DNA from: Nocardia sp.
GTDB taxonomy: Bacteria > Actinomycetota > Actinomycetes > Mycobacteriales > Mycobacteriaceae
Length of the DNA: 63,777 bases
Assembly (NCBI RefSeq): GCF_025465275.1
Contig: NZ_JAODNK010000112.1
Span: forward strand, 1 to 63,777
Direction: 5' to 3'
The notes under the pieces: model-generated
Databases searched by the model: none
The model's input: only the letters and a program-made list of their open reading frames with translations
Told to the model about the DNA's origin: nothing
Translations under genes and position numbers: made by a program
Part shown: piece by piece, positions 8,087 through 17,680 of the stretch
Layout: the number at the start of each line of letters is the position of its first letter
How positions within the stretch are numbered: the first letter of the stretch is position 1

Positions 8087-9289
8087 ATGGCAGCGACAGC
8101 GACGGTTGCGGCTCCGGTGGAGCAGGGCAGCCAGACCTGGGCCTACGCGCTCGTACTTGCCGCCGGCGGCGTAGCGCTCGGAGTATCGGGTGCGCCCGCG
8201 CCGCTCTACGGCATGTATCAGCAGGCGTGGCACTTCTCGCCGCTCACTACGACTTTCGTTTTCGCCGTCTATGCCGTCGCCGCCCTGGTCGCGGTGCTCG
8301 TCTCCGGCCGCATCTCCGATGTGGTGGGCCGGAAGCCGGTGCTGCTGGGCGCTTTCACCCTCATGATTCTCGGCCTGGTGGTGTTCCTGTTCGCCGACAA
8401 TGTGGCCATGCTGCTGGTGGCGCGGGCGCTGCACGGCCTGGCGGTCGGCGCGACCGTGGTGGCCGGCGCGGCGGCGCTGCTGGATATGCGACCCACCGCG
8501 GGCGCGCGCTCCGGACAGCTGACCGGGGTGGCCTTCAATGTCGGCATGGCAGTGGCGATTCTGGGTTCGGCGCTGCTCGCGCAGTACGCACCGTATCCGC
8601 TGCGCACGCCGTACGTGGTGATCACGCTGGCCTGCTTGGCTATCGGCGCGGGTGTGCTCGCCTTGCGGGAGCCGCACACCGCCCGTACCGCGGGACGCAT
8701 CACCATTGCCAAGCCGTCGGTGCCCGCGGAGATTCGCAGTGACTTCTGGTTCTCCGCGCTCGGTGTGATGGCGGCCTGGTCGGTGCTCGGCGTGCTGCTG
8801 TCGCTGTATCCCTCACTGGCTTCGGCCAAGACCGGCATTCACAATCTGGTCTTCGGTGGTGCGGTGGTGGCCTCGACGGCCCTCGCCGGCGCCGGAGCGC
8901 AGTACTTCGCGGGTGGAATTCCCGCACGTCGCGCCGCGATCATTGGTGATGTCGGCATGGCGATTGCGCTGGTGCTGACCATTCCGGCACTGAACACCCA
9001 CAACTGGGTGCTGGTGCTGGCGGCCGGATTCCTGCTGGGCGGCACCTTCGGGCTCGGCTTCGGCGGTTCGCTGCGGCATCTGTCCAGTGTTGTGCCGCAC
9101 CACAAGCGGGGCGAGACCATGTCGGCCTACTACCTGCTCGCCTACTCGGCCATGGCGGTGCCGACCGTGGTCGCGGGCTGGGCGGCGACCACCTGGGGCC
9201 TGACCACCGTCTTCCCATGGTTCGTTGTCGCGGTGGCGCTGGCCTGCCTGACGGCAGCGGGGCTGGGTATGCGGCGGCAGGCGGCCTGA
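8087..9289 (+). CDS. Major facilitator superfamily exporter
   Basis: A 400-aa protein with about 12 membrane helices. The loop 2-3 motif is GRISDVVGRKPVLL, the classic MFS motif A (GxxxDxxGRK). Best start is ATG 8087, with GGAG 6 bp upstream; ATG 8075 in the same frame is possible. Divergent from the ArsR-type gene with palindromic operators between them, so it is probably derepressed by the exporter's substrate. Drug or metabolite efflux is inferred; substrate unknown. Confidence 0.88.
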   Translation: MAATATVAAPVEQGSQTWAYALVLAAGGVALGVSGAPAPLYGMYQQAWHFSPLTTTFVFAVYAVAALVAVLVSGRISDVVGRKPVLLGAFTLMILGLVVFLFADNVAMLLVARALHGLAVGATVVAGAAALLDMRPTAGARSGQLTGVAFNVGMAVAILGSALLAQYAPYPLRTPYVVITLACLAIGAGVLALREPHTARTAGRITIAKPSVPAEIRSDFWFSALGVMAAWSVLGVLLSLYPSLASAKTGIHNLVFGGAVVASTALAGAGAQYFAGGIPARRAAIIGDVGMAIALVLTIPALNTHNWVLVLAAGFLLGGTFGLGFGGSLRHLSSVVPHHKRGETMSAYYLLAYSAMAVPTVVAGWAATTWGLTTVFPWFVVAVALACLTAAGLGMRRQAA

Positions 9290-9427
9290 GCACGCACGAC
9301 CCGAAGCACACCCTCATGGTCCGTCCGGTGAGAAGCCGGGCGGGCCATGGTGTTTCGGGCTTGCCGTGCGTTGCGCGGGCGCGATCGCTATCCTTCCGCT
9401 ATGCGGTGGTGGGGGAGGTTCGAGGGA

Positions 9428-10843
9428 ATGTTGAACCGGGCGGTACATCGGTCGGCCCTCTTGCTATCGGTGGTGATCGCGGTCCTCGGTGGACTGGCCA
9501 TTGCGGCGCTCACCTGGTGGGTGATGTGGGAGCTGCTGGGCGCCAAGGCGGAGACGCCGAATCAAGTGGACCTCACCAAGATCGCGCTCTCGGTGACGGC
9601 GGGCGTGGGCGGTGCGGTGGCGCTGGTGGTCGCCTATCGGCGGCAGCGGGACAATGAGCGCGGCAGGTTCGCCGAGGTATTCGGCGCCGCGGCGACCCAA
9701 TTGGGCAATCCCGATGTGGCGGTGCGCCTTGCCGGTGTGTATGCCATGGCCGGTGTCGCGGACGAATTCTCCGCGCGCGGGCGGCGGCAGCAGTGCGTCG
9801 ATGTGCTCTGCGGATATCTGCGACTGCCGTATGCGCCGGATGAGGGCGCCAGCCATCTGGTCTCCAAATCCCAGCGCATCGAAGATGCCGGAACCGCGGT
9901 CGAGCGGGTGTATCACTACCGGCAGAACGATCGGCAGGTACGCGAAACCATCGTGCGGGTCATTACCGAACATCTGCGGTCCTCCGCCGAAGTATCCTGG
10001 TCCGCCTGCGATTTCGACTTCTCCGATGCCGCATTCGAGAATGCCGACTTCCGCTACACCGTGTTCGCCGGTCGCAATACCCGTTTCAGCAATGCCATGT
10101 TCACCGGCGGCCGCGCCACCAGCTTCGAGAAGACGGCCTTCCTCGGGAAGCGGGTCACCTTCCGCGGGGCCATGTTCCGGGGCGCCACCACCTCCTTCGA
10201 TCACGCCCGCTTCAGCCATGCGCGCGTTGCCCGCAGCGAACGGGACAGTGCGGGAACCACTTTCATCGATGCCACCTTCGGTGGTCCGGTCAGCTTCGAC
10301 GGCGCGGAATTCGGCGGTGCGCGCACCGCGTTCACTCGCGCCAAATTCGCGGGTGAGCGCAGCGGTTTCGCCAATGCCAAGTTCACCGCCGAGCTGACCT
10401 CCTTCGAACGCGCCATCTTCGACGGCGATCGGGTGACCTTCACCGGCGCCGAATTCTTCGGGTCCAGACTGGTTTTCACCTCGGCCCGTTTCTATTCCGA
10501 CGCCACTTCCTTCGACTGTGCCCACCTCGGCGGCAATACCCGCTGGCGGTCCGGCCGCACCCAGGAGGTGAACTTCTCCCGCGCCGAGTACCACGGCAAG
10601 GTGTCCTTCGCCGATGCGGTATTCGGCGGCCGGTCGGCTGTCTTTGTCGGCGGTGACTTCTTCGGTGAGATCTCCTTCCGGCGCGCGGTCTTCGACGCCA
10701 GGGAAATCAGCTTCGAACGCCCCAAGGCCTGGGTCGGCGTGAACTTCGACTGGAACGAGACGCCCGACACCAAACCCGCCAATATTCTGCCCGAGCAGTG
10801 GCCGCCGGTCCCGGCGGAGAATCTGCCGGAGCGCACCACCTAG
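9428..10843 (+). CDS. Membrane-anchored pentapeptide-repeat protein
   Basis: A 471-aa protein. Two hydrophobic segments near the N-terminus (about residues 8-35 and 50-70) are followed by a charged region with YRRQRDNERGRFAEVF, then a long pentapeptide-repeat region (about 205-450) with A(D/N/K)F-type repeats, e.g. FSDAAFENADFRYTVF. Such repeats form a right-handed quadrilateral beta helix. Nocardia and other actinomycetes carry many membrane-anchored forms of unknown role; DNA-gyrase protection (MfpA-type) is not implied. Start ATG 9428 follows GAGGGA and the upstream GGGGGAGG; ATG 9401 is an alternative. Confidence 0.88.
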   Translation: MLNRAVHRSALLLSVVIAVLGGLAIAALTWWVMWELLGAKAETPNQVDLTKIALSVTAGVGGAVALVVAYRRQRDNERGRFAEVFGAAATQLGNPDVAVRLAGVYAMAGVADEFSARGRRQQCVDVLCGYLRLPYAPDEGASHLVSKSQRIEDAGTAVERVYHYRQNDRQVRETIVRVITEHLRSSAEVSWSACDFDFSDAAFENADFRYTVFAGRNTRFSNAMFTGGRATSFEKTAFLGKRVTFRGAMFRGATTSFDHARFSHARVARSERDSAGTTFIDATFGGPVSFDGAEFGGARTAFTRAKFAGERSGFANAKFTAELTSFERAIFDGDRVTFTGAEFFGSRLVFTSARFYSDATSFDCAHLGGNTRWRSGRTQEVNFSRAEYHGKVSFADAVFGGRSAVFVGGDFFGEISFRRAVFDAREISFERPKAWVGVNFDWNETPDTKPANILPEQWPPVPAENLPERTT

Positions 10844-10918
10844 CGCGACCGTTCACCGATTTGTCGGATTGCCCTCGTATCGTCCCGTGCGATAGCTTGC
10901 AGCGGTAACGAGTAGGGG

Positions 10919-11671
10919 ATGGTAGTGGGGACGCTGGGCGTTCAATGGGTCGTCGTCGAAGTGGCAGTGGCACTGTTGTTCTCGGCCGCGATCGTGGGAT
11001 TTCTGGTCATCAGGGGCAGGCGCGCACTGGTGCTGGTGACCCTCGCACTGGGGATTTCCGGCTGGCTGGCCCTGGCGGCGGGCGTGCAGCCCGGCGTGGC
11101 GGTACTGATGGGGGACACCGTCGCGGGTAGCGCGATTCCGACCGCGCCCGGCCTGATTCCGGCGGGCTCGATGACCACCACGACCAGCGCTAAACCCGCT
11201 GCCCCGGACCCGATGTCGCTGCTGCGCCCGGGTGATTGCGTCGAGGTTCCGATGGAGGCCGCGACCGATCCCTCCGGCGCCCCGACCTGGAAGCCCGGGT
11301 CGCCCGATCCCGCCGACTGCAGTTCCCTCGACGCGAACTACCGGGTCCTGCAGACCGGCCCCGACCCCTGCACCGGACCGCTGTTCAAACTGGAGACCAG
11401 CCGCAAGGATCACGCCGGAAAGCAGCTCTACCACCTCTGCCTGGCCTTCGACTGGCGCGTCGGAGTCTGTTACGACACAGCGCATATGGACGAACCGTCC
11501 AAGGTCGATTGCGGTACACCGGGCGATCACATTGTGCAGGCCACGGCGGTGCTGGAGAACTCCACCAGCGGCGCGGGCTGCCCGCGGGACGGCCAGGGCG
11601 CGGTATGGGTGGTCTGGGACAAACGCCGCATGACCGTCTGCTTCCGCGGCGGGGACAACCCCGGTAAGTGA
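10919..11671 (+). CDS. Membrane-anchored Cys-rich envelope protein, LppU-like
   Basis: A 250-aa protein with two N-terminal hydrophobic helices (about 8-30 and 37-58), a Thr/Ala/Pro linker, and an extracytoplasmic domain with eight or so cysteines. The pattern GDCVEV ... DCSSLDANYRVL ... LCLAFDWRVGVCY ... VDCGTPGDHIVQA resembles the LppU/SCO3897 family of actinomycete envelope proteins. Disulfide formation is likely. AGGGG precedes the ATG at 10919; GTG 10925 is also possible. Function unknown. Confidence 0.72.
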   Translation: MVVGTLGVQWVVVEVAVALLFSAAIVGFLVIRGRRALVLVTLALGISGWLALAAGVQPGVAVLMGDTVAGSAIPTAPGLIPAGSMTTTTSAKPAAPDPMSLLRPGDCVEVPMEAATDPSGAPTWKPGSPDPADCSSLDANYRVLQTGPDPCTGPLFKLETSRKDHAGKQLYHLCLAFDWRVGVCYDTAHMDEPSKVDCGTPGDHIVQATAVLENSTSGAGCPRDGQGAVWVVWDKRRMTVCFRGGDNPGK

Positions 11672-11726
11672 CGTGCAGGTCCCCGGCGCGGACCGGAGCT
11701 GCTCGCACCGGGACCTGGACGCCGGA

Positions 11727-12383
11727 TTACACCCGGCGGGCGATGGTGATGACGTCCGGAATGAGCCAGGACGGCAGCGGACGCGAGACCTTGCGCTGGT
11801 CCTGCAGTTCGAAGCCGGCATCCTTCAGCAGCTTCTGGACTTCCTGAGGGGACGGCGCGTGCGCGGGGAACAGGGGACTGCGGGTGAGGCGCTGGATCGG
11901 GCGAGCCGTGGGCGCCGACGGGTGCATGGTGGCAATGGCCACCAGGCCGCCGGGAACCAGCACCCGATGGAATTCGCGCAGCGCGACCGGATGGTCGAAG
12001 AAGTGGAAAGCGCTGGTGGAGACCACCGCATCCAATTCACCGTCGCCGAGCGGGAGATGTTCGGCGGCGGCATGCCGCCAGTGCACCACGGCGGACCGGG
12101 CGCGGGCCTGCTCCAGCATGCCGGTGGAGGCGTCCACGCCGTACGTCACCTCCGGATGCAGTTCGCGAGCGATGCGAGAGGTGAGAATGCCGGTGCCGCA
12201 ACCGATATCGGCGATCCGGCGGGAACCGGCGGCCCGCAGTTCGGCGACCACCTGGTCCTGCGGCGGGCGATAGACCGCCTGCTGCAGTGCCGCGGTGTCG
12301 TAGGCGCGGGCGACATTGCCGAAGAACCCGGTCACCACCCGATTGAGGGCGCGGTTGCCCGTGGTGAGGGAAGTGCTGTTCAT
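11727..12383 (-). CDS. Class I SAM-dependent methyltransferase
   Basis: A 218-aa Methyltransf_11-type enzyme. SAM-binding motif I is IADIGCGTGIL, followed by acidic motif VDASTGMLEQA and post-I motif LDAVVSTSAFHFF. Start ATG 12383 has a strong TAGGAG 7 bp upstream. A longer open frame upstream overlaps the divergent dehydrogenase gene and is spurious. Substrate unknown. Divergent from the dehydrogenase with about 100 bp between. Confidence 0.88.
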   Translation of the reverse strand: MNSTSLTTGNRALNRVVTGFFGNVARAYDTAALQQAVYRPPQDQVVAELRAAGSRRIADIGCGTGILTSRIARELHPEVTYGVDASTGMLEQARARSAVVHWRHAAAEHLPLGDGELDAVVSTSAFHFFDHPVALREFHRVLVPGGLVAIATMHPSAPTARPIQRLTRSPLFPAHAPSPQEVQKLLKDAGFELQDQRKVSRPLPSWLIPDVITIARRV

Positions 12384-12482
12384 GTGTGCTCCTAATCTTG
12401 TACTCATCGAAGCAGATTTCGAACTGTCTGGGAAGGTTTGGCGAGCTGTAGGCGGGCGGTGCGGTGGAGTAGCGTCGGGCCC

Positions 12483-13598
12483 ATGAGGATTCGTGGAGCT
12501 GTCCTGGAACGAATCGGGGCGTCCGCGCCCTTTGCAGAGTCGAAACCGATTACGGTGAGCGAGCTCGACCTGGGTGAACCCGGCCCCGGTGAGCTGCTGA
12601 TACGGATCGAGGCGGCCGGATTGTGCCACTCGGATCTGTCGGTGGTCGACGGAAATCGGGTGCGGCCGGTGCCCATGCTGCTCGGGCACGAGGCCGCCGG
12701 CCGGGTCGAGGCCGTGGGTCCGGGCGAGAGCGATATCGCCGTCGGGCAGCGGGTCGTCATGACCTTCCTGCCGCGCTGCGGTGAATGCTCCGGCTGCGCC
12801 ACCGAGGGCCGCACCCCGTGCTTGCCCGGCAGTATGGCCAACAACACGGGCGAACTCATGAACGGCGGCCGGCGGCTGCTGCGCGACGGTGAGCCCGTGC
12901 ATCACCACCTCGGCGTCTCGGCCTTCGCCACCCATGCCGTGGTGGACCGGCATTCGGTGGTGCCCGTGGACGACGATGTGCCGCCGGACGTTGCGGCCGT
13001 GCTCGGCTGCGCGGTGCTGACCGGCGGTGGGGCGCTGCTGAATTCGGCGCAACCGACACCGGCGGATCGCATCATGGTGGTCGGGTTGGGCGGCGTCGGT
13101 ATGGCAGCGGTGCTCGTCGCGGCCGCGCTGCGGGAAGGCACCGGCCGCGATGTGATCGCCGTCGATACGGTGCCGGAGAAACTGAAGATCGCCCTGGAAC
13201 TCGGTGCGACGGCGTCGTATACGCCACAGGAGATCGCCGAACAGCACATTCAGGCCGAAGTGGTCATCGAGGCCGCCGGTAATGTGCGGGCCTTCGAAAC
13301 CGCGGTCGCCGCCACCGCCACCGGCGGTAAGACCATCACCGTGGGCCTGCCCGCGCCGGATGCGATGGCGAGCATCTCGCCGCTCGCCCTGGTTGCCCAG
13401 GGCCGCACCATTATCGGCAGTTACCTGGGCTCGGCGGTCCCGTCCCGCGATATTCCGGAGTACGTCCGCATGTGGCGTGAGGGCAAGCTGCCGGTCGAGC
13501 GCCTGGTCTCGTCACGTATTCGCCTGGAGGACATCAATGCGGGTATGGACGAACTCGCCGCGGGCCATGCCCTGCGGCAGGTGATCGTTTTCGACTGA
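12483..13598 (+). CDS. Zinc-dependent alcohol dehydrogenase (MDR family)
   Basis: A 371-aa medium-chain dehydrogenase/reductase. Catalytic zinc ligands fit C in AGLCHSDLS and GHE in LLGHEAAGRVE. Structural zinc Cys cluster: CGECSGCATEGRTPC. NAD-binding motif VVGLGGVGMA. This combination places it near the class III/mycothiol-linked alcohol dehydrogenases, oxidising alcohols with NAD+. The start ATG is the natural one for the family. Ends before a strong bidirectional terminator. Confidence 0.9.
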   Translation: MRIRGAVLERIGASAPFAESKPITVSELDLGEPGPGELLIRIEAAGLCHSDLSVVDGNRVRPVPMLLGHEAAGRVEAVGPGESDIAVGQRVVMTFLPRCGECSGCATEGRTPCLPGSMANNTGELMNGGRRLLRDGEPVHHHLGVSAFATHAVVDRHSVVPVDDDVPPDVAAVLGCAVLTGGGALLNSAQPTPADRIMVVGLGGVGMAAVLVAAALREGTGRDVIAVDTVPEKLKIALELGATASYTPQEIAEQHIQAEVVIEAAGNVRAFETAVAATATGGKTITVGLPAPDAMASISPLALVAQGRTIIGSYLGSAVPSRDIPEYVRMWREGKLPVERLVSSRIRLEDINAGMDELAAGHALRQVIVFD

Positions 13599-13645
13599 CG
13601 GACAACATGTTCCGGCACTGGTCGACATGACTGCGCCGAAATGCC

Positions 13646-13677
13646 TGCGCCCGCCACGGATTGCCGTGGCGGGCGCA
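13646..13677. terminator. Bidirectional terminator between convergent genes
   Basis: Perfect 14-bp stem TGCGCCCGCCACGG with loop ATTG and the exact complement, in the gap between the dehydrogenase stop (13598) and the minus-strand phytase-like gene (ends 13690). Confidence 0.85.
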
Positions 13678-13689
13678 GTCTTGTGTCTG

Positions 13690-15255
13690 CTAGTGCACGG
13701 TCAGATTGATCGTCTTGGTCTGCGTCTTCGCAGGCAGCTTGGTGGTATCGACCAGCAGGATCTCGCCGGAATCCTGCACACCGTTCGGCAGCATCTTGGC
13801 CTTCAGACCGAAGGGCGCCTTGTCGCCGGTCGCACCTTCGAGTCCGAAATCGCTGTCATCGGAGATGTAGAGGGTCTTGCCGCCGTCGTTCGTGGCGACG
13901 CCTTCGATCTTGTCGTGGCCGAAGAACTTGCCCTCGGAGTTCAGTCCGTCGAGCAGTCCGCCGAAGTCCAGATCGGACTTCTTGGTGACCGGGGTGATTC
14001 CCGCCTTCTTCAGCGCGGCCACGCCGTCGGCGGTGGGAACCGTACCGACATAGGCCTCCAGCGGCTTACCGTCGACCAGCAGGCCGTTCTTCGAATCATA
14101 TTGCGCGCCGGGCACATTCGCCTGCGGACCGACATCGGTGGCGCCGGTGATATCGATGGTCCACAGCTTCTTGTTCGCCTTGGGCGCCTTGTTGCCGTCG
14201 CGCTCGTCGACCACGAAGGTGGTATTGCTCAGCGCGGTGATCTCGGAGACGGCGAGCTTCTCCTTCGGATCCTCCAGCGGGTAGACCAGCTCCTTGACCG
14301 CCCGGGACTTCAGATCCACCGTGACGATGCGGGTCATCGGCACTTCGCGGGAGGAGGTCACGCCGGGCGCGCTGAGACCGCTCTGAATGATGCCCACCAG
14401 CGTGTTCCCGTCCGGGGTGACGGTGAGACCCTCCATGCCCTGATTCGGCGTGCGCAGCGAAAGCTCCTGGGGCAGACCGCGACCCGGAGCCAGCCGCTCC
14501 AGCTCACTGCCCTTGGCATCGAAATGCACCAGGAACGGGCCGTATTCGTCGGAGACCCAGAAGGTGCCGTCGGGCAGCGCCACCAGGCCCTCGCTGTCGA
14601 TGCCGTGGTCGGTGGGCGGCAGCGCATTGCCCTCGAGGTCGCGAATGGTCTCGCCGGTGGAGGCCGCGGTGTCGACCAGGCCGTTGAACGGCTGCCCCAC
14701 CGGATTCTTCAGCGCGATAGTGGATTCCACCACGGCGCGCGCGCCGACCAGCTTGAACTTGGCGATGGACGGGGTGAAATCCGGTACGGCGGCGAGCTTC
14801 TCGTTCTTACCCTTGCCGTCCACATTCGGGCCGCGGTCGGTGAGTCCGTAGAACTGGTCCTTGGAGCCCGGCACCGGCGCGAGCGCGGAACCGAATCCGC
14901 TGGCCTGCACCGTGACTCCGCCGAACGTGCCCAGCGGGGGAATATCGGTGGTGAACAGTCGCACCGCATCGGTGGTGGTGACGGTAATGCTGTCGGCGCC
15001 GGTGTACCCGGCGGCGGGGGTGTAGACGAGGGCGCCGTCGGTGCGGCGGCTCACGCCGCCGTGCTGCGGATCCGCGATCGCCACCGCCGCGCTGCCGCCG
15101 GTCTTGGCCAGCAGATCGTCCAGGGAGATCACCAGCGGCTGGTCCTTGCTCGCGGTGAAGTCCGCACCGGGGCCGGAGGACGAGCAGGCGGCGAGGGCAG
15201 CGGCGCACACGGCAACAGCGACGAGCGCGCTCGGGGTATTGCGGCTAATTCTCAC
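13690..15255 (-). CDS. Phytase-like (esterase-like activity of phytase) lipoprotein
   Basis: A 521-aa exported lipoprotein. Signal peptide with lipobox LAAC (acylated Cys at about residue 23). Residues 30-100 form an Ig-like/cadherin-like strand-rich segment (YTPAAGYTGADSITVTTTDAV). The rest is a beta-propeller type phytase-like domain: LTDRGPN, DSEGLVALPDGTFWVSDEYGP, KIEGVATNDGG. The family hydrolyses phosphoesters or is uncharacterised; enzymatic activity here is inferred from family only. Monocistronic. Confidence 0.85.
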   Translation of the reverse strand: MRISRNTPSALVAVAVCAAALAACSSSGPGADFTASKDQPLVISLDDLLAKTGGSAAVAIADPQHGGVSRRTDGALVYTPAAGYTGADSITVTTTDAVRLFTTDIPPLGTFGGVTVQASGFGSALAPVPGSKDQFYGLTDRGPNVDGKGKNEKLAAVPDFTPSIAKFKLVGARAVVESTIALKNPVGQPFNGLVDTAASTGETIRDLEGNALPPTDHGIDSEGLVALPDGTFWVSDEYGPFLVHFDAKGSELERLAPGRGLPQELSLRTPNQGMEGLTVTPDGNTLVGIIQSGLSAPGVTSSREVPMTRIVTVDLKSRAVKELVYPLEDPKEKLAVSEITALSNTTFVVDERDGNKAPKANKKLWTIDITGATDVGPQANVPGAQYDSKNGLLVDGKPLEAYVGTVPTADGVAALKKAGITPVTKKSDLDFGGLLDGLNSEGKFFGHDKIEGVATNDGGKTLYISDDSDFGLEGATGDKAPFGLKAKMLPNGVQDSGEILLVDTTKLPAKTQTKTINLTVH

Positions 15256-15436
15256 CAGGGATCAATACCGCGCCTATCCGACGGTGAGTTGACGACAACC
15301 TGAACAGTTTGCCATTCGGTAGCTCGCCGGTCCCGATTCGTCACCGTCCCGGGGGTTCCACAGCGCTGTTCAGGGACCCGATAGGCTCAGGCGAGACCCG
15401 TTGGGGTTGTCCAGACGAAGTATGTGAGGAGACGTG

Positions 15437-16192
15437 GTGACCACGAACCGGATCCGGGTGGGTGTACTCGGAGCGCGCGGCAAGGTCGGGCAGGCGATCT
15501 GCGCGGGTGTCGAGGCGGCCGCCGATCTGGAGCTCGTGGCCCAGGTCGACAAGGACGACGCCCTGGAGACCTTCACCGCCGCAGCTGCCGAGGTCGTTGT
15601 CGACTTCACCAGCCCCGGCGTGGTCATGCCGAATCTGAAGTGGCTGGTGGAGAGCGGTATTCACGCCGTTGTCGGCACCACCGGATTCGATGCCGACCGG
15701 CTCGGCCAGGTCCGCGACTGGCTCGCCGCCAAGCCCGAGGTCGGCGTTCTCATCGCCCCCAACTTCGCCATCGGCGCGGTGCTGTCCATGCGCTTCGCCG
15801 AGCAGGCGGCCCGCTGGTTCGACTCCGTCGAGGTCATCGAACTGCATCACCCGAACAAGCTGGACGCGCCGTCCGGCACCGCCTACCGCACCGCGGGGAT
15901 CATCGCGGCGGCCCGGGAGAAGGCCGGTGTCGGCCGCAGCCCCGATGCCACCGTCGATGAGCTCGAGGGTGCGCGCGGCGCCGACGTCGACGGGGTGCGC
16001 GTGCACTCGGTCCGCCTGGCCGGGCTGGTCGCGCATCAGGAAGTGCTCTTCGGCACCCAGGGCGAGACCCTCACCATTCGCCACGACTCCATGGACCGCA
16101 CCTCGTTCGTCCCCGGTGTGCTGCTCGGTGTGCGCAAGACTCCGCTGCGTCCCGGCCTGACCGTGGGCATCGACCCGCTGCTGGACCTGTGA
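15437..16192 (+). CDS. dapB: 4-hydroxy-tetrahydrodipicolinate reductase
   Basis: Second committed step of lysine/diaminopimelate synthesis: NAD(P)H reduction of the DapA product. 251 aa. Nucleotide loop GARGKVG near the N-terminus, TTGFD, and the catalytic/substrate motif HHPNKLDAPSGTA. GTG 15437 has GAGGAG 5 bp upstream; GTG 15434 is just as in frame but too close to it. Operon with the overlapping membrane protein downstream, as with Rv2773c-Rv2772c in M. tuberculosis. dapA is 14 kb downstream. Confidence 0.96.
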   Translation: MTTNRIRVGVLGARGKVGQAICAGVEAAADLELVAQVDKDDALETFTAAAAEVVVDFTSPGVVMPNLKWLVESGIHAVVGTTGFDADRLGQVRDWLAAKPEVGVLIAPNFAIGAVLSMRFAEQAARWFDSVEVIELHHPNKLDAPSGTAYRTAGIIAAAREKAGVGRSPDATVDELEGARGADVDGVRVHSVRLAGLVAHQEVLFGTQGETLTIRHDSMDRTSFVPGVLLGVRKTPLRPGLTVGIDPLLDL

Positions 16193-16686
16193 GCGCCACC
16201 GCGGAGAACAATGGGCGCGAGGTCGGCAAGCGGGTCGCTTTCATCGCGGCCCTGGTGCTGGTGCTCGGGTTCTACTTCATCCTGCTGGGCCGCATCGCGG
16301 TCAGCCTCATCACCTCGGGCTCCATCCCCGCCGCGATTCTCGGCGTCGGCGTCTTCCTGCTGCCGCTGCTGGGCGTCTGGGTGGTCGCCTCCAGCGTCCG
16401 CGCCGCCTTCGCCCACCAGCACCTGGCCCGCCGCATCCACGCCGAGGGCCTCGAACTAGACACCTCCGACCTCCCGCACCGCCCCTCCGGCCGCCTGGAA
16501 CGCGAAGCGGCAGACCAGCTCTTCGAGCAGGTCAAAACGGAATGGGAAGCCGACCCCGACAACTGGCGCAGCAACTACCGCGCCGCCCGCGCCTACGACT
16601 ACGCCGGCGACCGCACCCGCGCCCGCGAAATCATGCGCCGCGCAGTGGAATTGGAACGCGAGGAACGCGCCACGCAGCAGTCCTAG
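16189..16686 (+). CDS. Conserved membrane protein coupled to dapB (Rv2772c-like)
   Basis: A 165-aa protein with two hydrophobic helices (about residues 15-38 and 42-65) and a cytosolic helical tail with a TPR-like stretch (NYRAARAYDYAGDRTRAREIMRRAVE). Starts with GTG inside the dapB stop (GTGA overlap), indicating translational coupling. The position matches mycobacterial Rv2772c, a transmembrane protein of unknown function. Confidence 0.8.
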   Translation: MSATAENNGREVGKRVAFIAALVLVLGFYFILLGRIAVSLITSGSIPAAILGVGVFLLPLLGVWVVASSVRAAFAHQHLARRIHAEGLELDTSDLPHRPSGRLEREAADQLFEQVKTEWEADPDNWRSNYRAARAYDYAGDRTRAREIMRRAVELEREERATQQS

Positions 16687-16701
16687 TGGTGAGGCTATGG
16701 A

Positions 16702-16735
16702 AATGCGGCCCGGAACCAAGGTTCCGGGCCGCATT
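16702..16735. terminator. Strong hairpin terminator of the dapB unit
   Basis: Perfect 16-bp stem AATGCGGCCCGGAACC with a 2-nt AA centre, followed by CTGTTATCC. Lies between convergent genes and can serve both. Confidence 0.85.
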
Positions 16736-16762
16736 CTGTTATCCACTCAGCTTTGTGCTGCC

Positions 16763-17680
16763 TCAGCGTGCCGGATGCACCTTGCGCCAGTGGTCAGCGA
16801 TGTCGATGCGGCGGGTGAGCCAGACCTTGTCATGGGATTGCACGTAGTCGAGGAAACGTTCCAGAGACTTTGCGCGGGCGGGCTTTCCGGCGATGCGGCA
16901 GTGCAGGCCGACGGACAGCATTTTCGGGGCGCCCGCTTCGCCTTCGGCGTAGAGGACGTCGAAGGCGTCGCGCAGGTAGGCGTAGAACTCGTCACCGTTG
17001 GCGAAGCCCGCGGGGGAGGAGAAGCGCATGTCATTGGTTTCGAGGGTGTACGGGATGACCAGCTGATCGTGGTTGCCCACCTCGACCCAGTACGGCAGAT
17101 CGTCGGCGTAGGAATCGGAGTCGTAGGCGAAGCCGCCGTGCTCGACGACCAGTTCGCGGGTCTGCGGTGAGTCGCGCCCGGTGTACCAGCCCTGGGGAGG
17201 CGCACCGAAGAGGCGGGTGATGATGCTCACCGCCTCCTTCATGTGCTCGCGTTCGATCTCCGGATCGGCCATCTGGTACGAGATCCAGCGCAGGCCGTGA
17301 CAGGCGATCTCGTGGCCGAGCCGCTGGAAGGCCGCGACCGCTTCCGGATTGCGCTCCAGAGCCCGCGCCACTCCGAAGATGGTCAGCGGGATATCGCGCT
17401 GCTCGAACATGCGCAGCACCCGCCAGAGTCCGGCACGCGAGCCGTACTCGTAGATGCTCTCCATAGACAGGTGCCTGTTCGGGAACGACTGTGCCGGAAC
17501 GATATCCGACAGGAACGTCTCGGAGCCCTCGTCGCCGTCGAGGACATTGTTCTCGCCGCCCTCCTCGTAATTGAGGACGAAGTTGACGGCGATATTGGCA
17601 TTGCCGGGCCACTGCGGATGCGGCGGGTTCGGGCCGTAGCCGACCATGTCCCGCGGATAGTTCGGATCGAAGTCGCTCAT
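16763..17680 (-). CDS. puuE: Allantoinase PuuE-type (polysaccharide-deacetylase fold)
   Basis: Opens allantoin to allantoate. 305 aa, NodB/polysaccharide-deacetylase-like fold. PuuE hallmarks: N-terminal YPRDMVGYGPNPPHPQWP, NFVLNYEEGGE, FGVARALERNP, GHEIACHGLRW, and GWYTGRDSP. It is metal independent in the characterised Pseudomonas enzyme. Its start overlaps the allantoicase stop by 4 bp (ATGA). Part of the minus-strand ureide cluster 16763-21828. Confidence 0.92.
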   Translation of the reverse strand: MSDFDPNYPRDMVGYGPNPPHPQWPGNANIAVNFVLNYEEGGENNVLDGDEGSETFLSDIVPAQSFPNRHLSMESIYEYGSRAGLWRVLRMFEQRDIPLTIFGVARALERNPEAVAAFQRLGHEIACHGLRWISYQMADPEIEREHMKEAVSIITRLFGAPPQGWYTGRDSPQTRELVVEHGGFAYDSDSYADDLPYWVEVGNHDQLVIPYTLETNDMRFSSPAGFANGDEFYAYLRDAFDVLYAEGEAGAPKMLSVGLHCRIAGKPARAKSLERFLDYVQSHDKVWLTRRIDIADHWRKVHPAR